Of a DNA stretch of 64,000 bases, positions 25,110 through 35,600 are shown one piece after another. The position numbers and the translations under genes were made by a program. Under the pieces are notes generated by a model that was not told where the DNA came from, did no database searches, and saw nothing but the letters and a program-made list of their open reading frames with translations. Positions within the stretch are counted from its first letter, which is position 1. Each line of letters opens with the position of its first letter. Where the stretch lies: the NCBI GenBank assembly GCA_951230915.1, contig OX579637.1:5580001-5644000 (forward strand), written 5' to 3'. The stretch comes from Antitrichia curtipendula (taxonomy: Eukaryota; Streptophyta; Bryopsida; Hypnales; Leucodontaceae).

Positions 25110-28100
25110 CAAGAAGTGTCAACTGCAGCAGATCAGGCTGCTAGCTTATACGAGGAGAGAACTCCTAAAGAAGATCAAAATGCTAAAGCTTTGCATGATG
25201 CTATGAAAACGGCAGCAAATGCAAAAGTGAAGTCCCTTCGGTCTGAGTTTGACAAGTTGAGTGCAGTTGGGAACCCCAACCATGGAGCACGGTGGTTGGA
25301 AGAGGTAAGCTTCTTATTTTCTTTTAGTTCTTCTTAATAAGAAGTGGGGGGATGATGAAGTTGAAGAACATGTTTGCCATTATGTGTTCAGCTTATAAAT
25401 TCAATATTTTTCTATTTATTTGTCCAGATTAACCTTCGTTGGAGCAAACATGAACGTGCAGATATAACTTTGGATAAGCTCCAACCTCTAGATGCAACCA
25501 TTGTCTCATCAACTTACAAGAGTTGTTGGCTTTCAGTGGAATTCCGGCGATATGAACCGAGTGGCTCTTCGATTTCTAGTTCCTACGGCAACCAAAGAGA
25601 AGCTAAAAAATTGGTTATCCAAAGCTTGCTTTTGGGCTGAGGTAACTAATTCAATTTTTGCTTTACAATTTTTGGCTTCAAGGTAGTTCAAATTTTTTTG
25701 CATGATTGTCAAATGATCTTCTAATAGAATAGTTATATGTCAAACTAATACCTATTCCAAAAATCTTGTAGTTAGAAGAAGCTGCTACAACATGGTTCAA
25801 CGCAAAGGTAGCTTCGGAGCGCATTAGTATCAAATGGAATGCTAATGATTCTCTTGATCGTATTGGAGACTACAATGAGCGTTACAGAATCATTCTATAA
25901 GATCATGCCTTCAATATTTTCTTTGGCAAGAAATCCAAATACTCACATACTCTTCCATTCATTGGACAAGAAGGGATGGAGCACATTATGCTACATTGCG
26001 TATACCGGTACTTTCATTAGCCCTTATTTTAAATTCACTTCTGATTTAGTATTATGTTTTAAAGATTGGATTTGAAATTGTTTTGTGCTCATTCTTTAAG
26101 TTTGTTTTTGTATTCAGGTACTTTGTTTGAGAGTTGGCTTCAAAGGGAGGCATAGCCAAGAGGGATATGCCTAAACTATTCGGAGCATGGATTGATAAGA
26201 CCTTGCCAACCTGTGTATTTATAGCCATGCAGATCCGGATTTTTAGTACTAATGAGTTGGTAGCTTGTCCATGGTATTTGGAGTGCTAAAAATTGTATGC
26301 ACCTGCAGAAAAGCAATCAAAGAAAGCAAGTGCTACAAAGATAGGGATTGATGATTTGTCTAATGACGAAGAGGAGGAAGAGATTTTGGAGCAACCAATA
26401 AGTAAGAATGCAAAGAAGAAACAAATTCCAAAGGTATAGCCAGTTGCAAAGAAGGCGCGGAAGGGAAAGACATCTGGAGCCACATCCGGACATCATGATG
26501 AAGTTCCACTTTTGGAGGTTGAGGTAGTTCTAGTTGCTTCATCTCATGGTCCACTTGTTGTCCAATTTTCATCGACGGTGGTATTTGCACCTTCACAATG
26601 GCAAACTGCGAGCACCCTTCACTCTATCACTACAGATGTACAAGTTACTTGACTTATCCTGCAGTATTCCATTTGTGATGCCATTGGGTACCTAGTGAAG
26701 AACAAGCACCCGTCTCCTCAACAAATCTAAATATTGGACTTTGCTAAAAAGGTAACAATTTGACCATTTACTTGCTTAGACTTGCTATGCTTATGTTTCT
26801 AATATTAAATATACCTTTACTAACAACTATAGTCTCATGTCAATAGGCAGGGAGAGGCCGGCGTTGTTCAATTGGAGGAGTTGAGAAGCAAGAGGCTTCT
26901 TTTGATCAAATTCTTGCCGATGTCCCTGACGGTCTTCTAGTACCAAATGTATCTAAGCCTCCACATATTGTTCTTTCTTGGAACATTTATACTCCAGATT
27001 TTGTCCAATCAATCTTTGAGTTTGCTTTTGGCACTCTTCAGGATGATGGAGCGATGATGTTATTTCTTCCAGACAATCCTAAAAAAAGACGTGTTGTGGA
27101 TAAAGTTGCTGAAGTTCATAGCTTTTAGTGCGTTCATGACTAGTGGAGAGTCAATGAGTTGCGTTTGACGTCTTACAAGAACGTCAACAATACGGTAATT
27201 TACATTTGGTCATCAAATTCATAATGTCATTTCAATGAGTATATATGAATTACATCAATTTTTTCTATTTGATAAACTTATGTTATGTTGTTTTATAGAC
27301 GAAGCGTTTCTGGATTGTATTGTACGTTCGAGTTCTATACAAGGAGAAAGAGGTGGTAGCCTCTTTTTCAATTGACGAGAACCAGAAGCAAAGCGGGCAT
27401 GGCACAAACCTTAGTGGTATTTACTTTCCTACAAGGACCTAATGTTGGCACCATTCCATGTCATTAGTTATGATTTGTTATTTTCAATGTACTTTGGACT
27501 TTTGATATTGTTCAAGTTAACTGGTTTTTTGATTGTGTCTTTGGTTTCTAACTCAGGAAAAGGATTGTTGCATAATTTCATGACAATCACTAGTCAACTT
27601 CAAAAAGATGGGGTCCCATGGAGAGGTGCTCGTGAGAAGGATCCTTTGTTTCTTCAAATTTTCATCAAGAGTTTTTTGAAACCTGGTGACATGATATTGG
27701 ATTGCAACGCATCCACAGGTTTTTCTCTAGCTTGAAATAAAAAGTCTTCAAGTTCTAGTGTCTTCACTTTTTGCATATTCAAGTTTAATTGTTGCTTTTG
27801 CCATTGAAATGCCAAAATCTGCCTAACTTTGTTTCTATTTGCATTAGGAGCAAGCATCCATGCGTGTATTAGGGCTGGCCGGCATATTATTGCAATTGAG
27901 TCAGAGGCAACCATTTTCCAAGATGTACTTGCCCCTTTCATTGTCCCTGAGACTACGGCAAACTCTGTTCGTTCAAAGAGGAAGTATCAGGAATCATCAA
28001 GTGAAGACGATGATGATAGCCCTTCTAACAAGGGTGCTAAAAGCCCGGTGCCGATTGCACAAAATTGCTTTGGTTCGTAAGTTCAAACCTTTCTTTCATG

Positions 28101-28420
28101 ATGGTATTTAAAGTTTAATTGTAACTATTTCAATTTCTTGTAGTGCTTCATCTCTTTTGTAATAATGTATCATTTTGTTGTATAGATTGGTGAGATTGTT
28201 TGATAGTCCACCCATGCCGTGGTCACTACCTTCTTATGTTGAAGCAAATGCTATGGCTATTGCGGAAGAGGTTTCACCAATAATGACACCAAAGAGACAG
28301 AGGTCATATCCTAGGGCCTTGGAGTACATAGATGTCGAGGCTGTGGAGGATAGCCATGAGAGTGAGGATGACTCTAGCAGTGATGCATTCAATGCTGCAA
28401 ATGTAATAGGCTCTAACTAA
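25110..28420 (+). pseudogene. Beta-class DNA methyltransferase-like gene, copy B (multi-exon)
   Basis: Exons include 25110-25304 (QEVSTAADQAASLYEER; donor AGAG/gtaagc), 25428-25640, 25772 onward, 26290-26750 (acidic/basic linker), 26850-27195, 27300-27440, 27555-27718, 27848-28079 and 28185-28420. The core reads IVLSWNIYTPDF (position of DPPY), then PWRGAREKDPLFLQIFIKSFLKPGDMILDCNASTG, intron, ASIHACIRAGRHIIAIESE, matching motif X/I of N4/N6 methyltransferases (KPxxLLExLI...GDxVLDPFxGSGTT...GxxxIGIE). DPPY and DPFxGSGT are both altered. Stops near 25899, 26438 and 27127 indicate decay. The intron splitting motif I is at the same position as in copy A. It diverges from the MULE transposase, so it is probably cargo or an accessory gene of that element. 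Confidence 0.6.
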
Positions 28421-29884
28421 GGTTGAGTATATGTATTCTGTGGATCCTTCAGATTGGTTTGTTTATATTATATCTATATAAAGGACTTCTGCACTTGTGG
28501 ATTATGTTCACAGTGTAACACCTTTGGAGTTGGTACGACCAACTTTGCATTGCCCACAAACAAAGTTTTCTATGGAATTAAGCCAAATTGCGTAGGATTT
28601 GTTGATTTGTAATATGCAATTTGTCTCCTTTTCCATGATTTCAATTACAAGTACCTTCAATGCAAGAAGAATCTATGTGAAGTCTACGTTGATTTAGTAC
28701 AAACAATAAAACTAGCATGCTCAAAACTAAATATCGCAATAATGATTCTTTTTTGGTGACTAAACCAATATTATATGACTTCCAATAAAGAGGTTCATTG
28801 TTCCTTTAGACGAATTGGTTCATGATTGTTGGTGCTAAGGTATTGTACATAATTTCTGAAGGAAGGATCGTTTGTTTTTTGGAGATTTCTGTGACACTTT
28901 TTTCAGGACAATGGAAGGCTCAAAGAGCGTTTAAAGGCTTCTAAAGACTCTTTGAAACCCAAAACAACCTCTTTGGTTTTTAGACACCTAACTTTGGTGC
29001 TAAGTTACTTTTATAAATCTTTATCAACGCTGGTAGAGTGTGAGCAAGGGGCAACGAGCATTTAGATTTGAAAGCTCACTAAAACCTTTTTAAACTAACA
29101 CTAAACATGTCATAAATAGTGGTGTCAGATCCAAAAATAATAATGTCAAAATTGTCAAAATGAAAAAAAGTAAAAATAAAACCCTAAAAATTTAATTTAT
29201 TGCTAGAAATTGTAATTTAATGTAGTTATTTAGCATTCAAATGTTGTAGGTAGGGCAAAAAATGTTAGCGTAGCCCCTCACATAACATAAAAGGTACTAC
29301 CATTGAGGTGATGTATGGATAAAATTCATCCTTGGCATTCATATCTTTTTGGAATATTAGGAAAATAAATCAAAACACTATGAGAAGGTCATATTCATTA
29401 TATTGAAACTTTTCGCAATCTCATTTTTATCCTTGACTCAAGGATAAACCGCTCTATTTCTTTACTAGTATTTTTTTATAAATAGATAGCAACACCAATT
29501 TTTAGAATTTCATTATAGAATCCCTATTTTAGCATTATTTTTATTTTATTTTAATTTATTTTTTTAAAATGAATTTTCTATTAAATAGCATTCTATCTCA
29601 AAATCTACAAAAAGTCTCAGTATAACAAATATGGCCTTTGAGAATCAAGGAATAGAAAAGAGAATTTCTTTTTGTAATATATGGCTCATTGGATACGAAG
29701 AGACAATTTTTTATCATCAAAGGAGTCTTTTTCAATCTCTCTATTAATTTAGGGGATAATTTGAGTCGTGATTTAAAGAAAAAAAGAAAAAAAATTCAAA
29801 ATCAGTTTTGTGAAGATTTTTTATTTTTTATTTTTTATTTATTTTTTGAAAAAAGTATTTTTTTTTTAAAATTTTATACAATAA
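28421..29884. other. AT-rich noncoding right arm of the MULE, with an internal copy of its left end
   Basis: No gene seen. At 29025-29230 the sequence restarts like the left end of the element (CAACGCTGGTAGAGTGTGAGCA, GCAACGAGCATT, then TTTGAAAG and a similar AT-rich run) in the same orientation, so the subterminal region is partly duplicated. Flanks at 29.02 kb do not match the right-end duplication. Confidence 0.55.
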
Positions 29885-29885
29885 T

Positions 29886-30424
29886 GGCTCCTTGGATTTG
29901 AGGAGCCATTTCTTGTTGACAGAGGCACCTTCCAAGCTTTATTAATTTAGAGAATTTTTGAACTAAAATTTTATTTTATTTTTTGTTTCAATTTTATTTT
30001 TTAACTTATTTTATGAAAAATAAAAAATTTCAGCTCAAAGCTCCTTGGAATCCAAGGAGCCTTTCTTGAACTCCGGAAAGCTTTCCATTAGCTCCAAGGA
30101 CCCTTTATAAAAAACTTTACACCTTTAAATCCCCCCCAAACAACTTTTCCAAGGACCAAAGAAGGGCTCCTCGAAATCAAGGAGGCTTCTCTTGGTCATT
30201 GGCATTAGAAAAGAAGGGCTCTTCAAAATCTGAGGAGCCCTGATTTTTTTATTTCTTTTTAAAAATTTTAAAAATTTTTGATATAAAAAAGAACTGAATT
30301 TTTTTTTAATTTTGAAAAGAAAATTGAATCTTATTTTCAAAATACTAGTTAAAATTTTTTCCAAATTAATATAGAGAGGGTGCCCTTATCATTCAAAAAA
30401 ATTGCTCTTCAAATCTGAGGAGCC
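29886..30424. repeat. Palindrome family M, right subterminal cluster
   Basis: Five copies at 29886-29907 (perfect outer arms GGCTCCT/AGGAGCC), 30040-30060, 30164-30187, 30216-30240 and 30404-30424, spaced 40-160 bp in a very AT-rich background. The same family is at 21825-21932. Subterminal repeats of this kind often serve as transposase binding sites. Confidence 0.88.
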
Positions 30425-30869
30425 ATCTACTGAATTTAAGAAAAAAAAAGCAAATTCTTTTTTAATTATTATTTTTTGAAAATACAAATTTGAATATAGA
30501 ATTTGAAATTTTGAATGTACAATTGCAGTTTAAGTAAACTTCCACATTAACAAATGGAGGGTCGATGGCAACTTCTTTACTTTTAATTCAAGGTACCGCA
30601 AAATCAATTCTTATCTTAAATAACAAAGTATTTAATTTCATTCAATATACATTCATCATCTGGTGCAATGAGCAACAAATGTATTTCATCCAATAAAGTC
30701 AATCACAAAAATTTCATCCAAATGCATTCATCTTCACTCATCCACATTCATCCTCTTCAAATCCATTTATAGTCATAAATGTTTATCCTAATCCACGGAT
30801 ATAGGTATCATGTACTGAAAAGTATTAATTTTTTCATAAGATTTTCTAAAAACTGATATTGTTCAACAC

Positions 30870-30930
30870 TCATCGCTTATTGCTCATTGTTCAATGCTTG
30901 TTGTTCCCTGCTCATACTTTAGCAACCCTG
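30870..30930 (-). repeat. Right terminal repeat of the MULE-like element
   Basis: Inverse of the left end: TTGTTCCCTGCTCATACTTT then AGCAACCCTG immediately before the 10-bp duplication CAAAAAAACA. GCTCATTGTTCAATGCTTG-type short repeats precede it. Confidence 0.8.
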
Positions 30931-30940
30931 CAAAAAAACA

Positions 30941-32640
30941 TGAAGTTCAAAGTCCTCATTCCCATCACAAAACCTTTCAAATAAACATCTTTTATGCCCA
31001 AAAACAGAAATTTCTTTTTTAACCCCTAAAACCCCAAGGGTGTTTTCGGCCAAAAAACACTCAAAACTACCACTTTTGTTGTATTCACTTAAGGAAACCA
31101 ATTTTTTTGCTTTTTGAAAATTTAATTGTACGATCTTGTACTTAACTTGTCTGAAATCATGTAGTAAAAATTTTATCAATTTTGACCGTACGGATTGGAA
31201 GATATTAGCATTCAAAGTTGAACAAAAAGTTCTTTTCAAGAAAATGCTTAAATTGCCCGAAAAAAAAAGATTGTCCATAACTTTCTCATCCCTAGTCCAA
31301 ATATAATGAATCAAAGCTTCACGTATAGGTAAAAACATAGTCTTTTAGGGAAAAAATTCAAAAAAAATTATTTTGACTTTTTGTAAATTTTTTTGGACTG
31401 CCCGAGAATCTCTGATTCTTGCTCATAGTGCCATAACTTTTCCATCTAGCATCCGATTGAAACAAAAATTATGTATCCACAAAGCTCTTGCAAAGCTACA
31501 CAACCTCAAAAAATCTCAAAAAATTTCACTTCAAATTGAGACAATAGGAACCTACCCAGACCCAAATTATCCCCCGAGAGGACAATTGGGGTTTTAGGGA
31601 TTAAGCACTACAAATTGACCCTGATCTAATACTATAACTCCAGAAGCGATTGTGACAATGGATTTAAAAATATTAGATTACTAAAACTGCAAAATGCTTT
31701 CATCATATTGGAAGGAAAAAAATTTGAGACACCTTCCTATATTTATATATTGCTATTAATTAAGAATTGAAGTAGCAAAGTGTGTGCATCCCAACTTCAT
31801 AATAAAATTTGTTACTCTCGCTACCAATTTCTAAGTCTTGCATTTTCTGAGTCTATTGTCGCCTTCAGGTGCGTCCAAAATCAATGATGAATTTCTTTAG
31901 CTTCTAATTTTGAATTTCACATTTTTTAGGCCTCAGTGAAGCAAAGTGCTTGCATCCAAATTGAATTGGTAGAGGGACAGCGGAGGATTTACACTAAAAC
32001 ACCAAATTGGAAGGCAATATTGACGTTCTAAGAATTCGACTTAAACTAAACAAACATACTTCAAATAGTACACGTTGGTATGAAAAAAAATATATAGAAC
32101 TTGTAAATACTCCGCTCATGAAGTTACGATTCATGAGCGGAAACAATTCAATCCAGGTGGTTTATAATCCAAAAAGAACCTCGAGCTTCTCCTTTCGCTT
32201 GCACCCGTGAACAAGCAAAGCATGCTACGGGGATTGGAGTCAGTGTCTACCAATGTTGGTGACGAGGTTGGAGTAGAGGCGCAAGATGTTATGACCGGGT
32301 CATTTTTCACAAGGTAAGTTATGCATCCCTGTTAATTACTATGAAATTTCAAGTCTGAATGTTTCATCAATCAAATGCATGCCACAACAATTTGTAAAAC
32401 TCTTTAAGCATGCGTAGATTGAGAGTGAAGAAGAGTCTGATTGTGGTGGTTGCTCCCAGAAATAGATTTACTTACAAAAAACTCACCTAGTGATCAACAT
32501 GCTCTAGTGACATGGAAATTCACTTCGAGACGGCAGAAGATACAGCTCGCAATGCTAGTAGATACAACCACCGTGCCGTCGGATGTTGATGAAAATTCTT
32601 GGATACGGTGATATACGGAAGAACAATACGCGTACGTGTT
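30941..32640. other. Element 1 sequence right of the MULE; no gene recognised
   Basis: An AT-rich minus-strand open stretch (30919-31338) overlaps the MULE end and so cannot be a native gene across the junction. Plus-strand stretches at 31373-31597 and 32007-32210 have no motif. Bases 32210-32310 contain a short open segment with a possible donor (acaag/gtaagt). I see nothing firm. Confidence 0.3.
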
Positions 32641-32647
32641 GGAACCG

Positions 32648-35600
32648 ATCTTGAAATCCCACGATCGGTGTTTGTAAAGTGTAGCGACTTCTAGTGATCT
32701 CTGAATTGAGGAATTCAACGATCAAGAAATTGGAGGATCTCAGGATTGTAGTATCATGGGATCTCACGATCTTGGTGTCACGGAATCCTACAGCTGACTA
32801 GAACAAATTTGGTTTTGGGCTCCATCTTGACGACTCTAGGCGCTTACAACATTAACTTTGGTCTGTGTTTCTCTGAGTTCCGGACAAAAAAGAGATCCCA
32901 TGGTCTCTTTTTCTAATGGGGAGATTTTGTGGATTGTGTTTCCTATACGTGGATCGTAGGATGTCCTGGTCGTAGGATCCCTTGAGTGACTGGATATTAG
33001 GTTGGGACCTATTTGCGCGATTCAGTTCATTTACTTCTTAATTTGCATTTCACTCCCTCCAAGCGTAATTCTATATAAGGATCATGGGATGCCACGATTG
33101 CTGAAAAGAGTGACCCCGTGACTTGTGTGTTGTGAGATCTTACAACGCACTAAACCTTGGTTGTGGACCTTTCTATTTGGTTCCAGTGGCTTACTCCTCA
33201 AAGTACTGGTTACGGCTCAGTGTTCTCTTCACGGGCATCGTGTGACCACACGATCACTTGTGGACTTCAGATGTTGTTGCTTCCCTTGTTGGGGTTCTCT
33301 TTTCATTTGCCAAGAGATGCTATCTTTAGATCCCTTGACACTATTAGTGATGATTGCCTAGTTATCTTGTATATCGTACGGGAAATGTTTCCTTAGTAAT
33401 TCAATAGGAACTAAAGACATGGTCGTCAGGTTCCTTGGCTAGGAATGGAGCGTCGACCTCTTGACTGGACTAACTCCTGTTTTTCTTCATGATATTTGTA
33501 GGTTCAACAAATCTTCGAAATCTCTTTGCCAAAATTCACTCAGAATGCATTCATTTAGTGAACCTGCTACTGATGCAATAGTTCCATATATAAGCGTAGA
33601 GCATGTAGAAAGTGAATCATAGGAGTCCAACGATGAATCTCTATTGTTTGTGACTGATGATTGGATTAATCTATATGTTCCTAAATTTGGTGAGGTTGAA
33701 TCCAAGATTGTTAAGGAGGTTCATCCCTAGGGCTAGTGGCTGGATATGCCTCTATCTGTGGAGCCCTGGATTTATATTCTGGTGCAGCCCCATTCCATAA
33801 AGTTAGAGTTTCAGGACTTAATATATAACCCTATCACAGGATTTATAAAACATAGTATGATGTTTAGGGATGTGTTGTGTTGTGGAGAATCGCCAACATT
33901 GTAAGAATGTTAAGGGATCCTCCAGTGGATCTGTGTCCATATATTTGGTAGAGGGCCTGGTTTGGATTTGATGTGCATCAAAAAGACCAAGGGGGACTCC
34001 TTGTTTCGTTGGGTCTATCATTTGTTGGAGGGCGGAAGATCATTTCCAGGATGAAACACTTGGTGAGGGCTTTGTAGGTGTAATAGTCCCTGATGTTTTT
34101 GTAGATAATACAAAAGCCATAATGTCGTACAACAGGTGGCCATTGTCGGAGTGTTGGTTTCCAAGCGGTCATTTGTTTAAGGGGACAATGGATCATTTCA
34201 CCGCCTATCCAGATTCACACGACCCTCTCGCTTATCTTGGAGGTAGAATGAAAGCACCATATTGCTTTGTAGTCTGTAAACCAAGTATAAAGCTGAAGCA
34301 ATCACAGTTCGGCCGGAAAACAGTAGACAAAGAGATTTGGAAAGTGAGCTCGGAAAAGTGTTGCCAACGTTAGTGTTGTTAGCAATTTAACCACAAGTTC
34401 ACGCTTTTGGTTAGGCAGAAATACTACTTGAAGTCGTTCGAGGATTGCCGTGAATATGGGATTATAGTGGGAGGGCAACTTCACAAAATGAATGGAGATC
34501 GGAAGCAAAAATTCATCACACTACAGGGAGTGGAAGTTTGTAGCACGACATGGTACATAACTCATGGAATCCCAAAGTCAACCTACCACAGTTACATTGA
34601 GATGTACAACAACGGCGTGAATTTGGAGACGCACGAAAACAAAGGTATTAAGCAACCAAGGACTGTTCTAGTTATGGGGATTATAAAAGCCACTATTGAC
34701 AAGAATGCTAATCAAATGCCCCACTAAATGCACGATGTCGGTAATGGCCGAATGGTCATTCTTAAATTTTTGCCTGCGGGCAAAAATTGGAAACAAGTCC
34801 AAGCGGATGCCAACGAGGTAAACTCCTTGTTTCTAATTATTGCATTTAGTGATCATAAGATCTCTCAATTGGATCAACGGTTGTGAGATGTCACAATCTT
34901 TCTTCTGGAGTATTGTTTGTCATTTGCATTTGTTGGCTTTTTTACTCGAACCGTTTCTAAAGCATAGTAGTTCTGTTTTTTCAATTGAATGCCGACTACA
35001 GTCTGCTTCCTGTTAGCCAGTTGACCATTAGTAGAATTAAAAAGAGCTACTTCATTAACGTCTGTTGGGAGTTTGTTTGCATTTTTCTATCTTCAGCTCG
35101 ACAACTCTGCTAAGGATGACAAGAACAAATACCTAGTGGCATTCTTGTCGGTGCTCACTACACGAGGTGTCTTCAAGGAAATTCAAGTCAGGTTTCTACT
35201 AATCAGACATACTCACGAGGACATCGATGCCTATTTCAACCATTTTTCCAAGGCACTGAAGACCAAGAACACTTTCGTTGTCGCTGACCTCATGAAGGCC
35301 TTCATGCAGTTCTAAGAATTGTCATTTTTGTTGGAGTTTATACAAGAGGTGGGGGATTTCAAGTCGTTTATGGTGGGTTACCAGACCGATGGCTCAGAAA
35401 GATTAATTGGATTGGGGGAGATGCACCTATTTAAGTTCTACATGGACACTAATGGAGTCCCCCTCATGAATTACAAGTAATCAGCGGTTGATTCAAAGTG
35501 CCTTCCGTCTGATAAACCTTCTCAATGCATTTGGAAGAGAGATGACAATGGTCAGCCTAGGCTCCCTCACAACTGTCCGAAGCCTGTTCCATTTAAGCCC

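Larger units (their letters stand above)
21284..30930. mobile_element. 9.6-kb MULE-like transposon carrying a methyltransferase-like gene
   Basis: The left end (CAACGACGCTAGAGTGTGAG...) and the right end read in reverse (CAGGGTTGCTAAAGTATGAG...) share GCTARAGTRTGAGCAGGGARCAA and continue as loose GAGCAATGAGCG-type repeats. Perfect 10-bp direct repeats CAAAAAAACA flank exactly at 21274-21283 and 30931-30940. Inside are a MULE-like transposase on the minus strand and a methyltransferase-like gene on the plus strand, divergently arranged around 24.7-25.1 kb, plus seven copies of a 21-25-bp palindrome in the two subterminal regions. A 10-bp duplication suits Mutator-like elements (8-11 bp). It is inserted within element 1. 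Confidence 0.8.

Noticed and set aside
30919..31338. 139-codon minus-strand open frame
   Set aside because: It spans the MULE end and its target-site duplication, so it is a junction artefact without recognisable motif.
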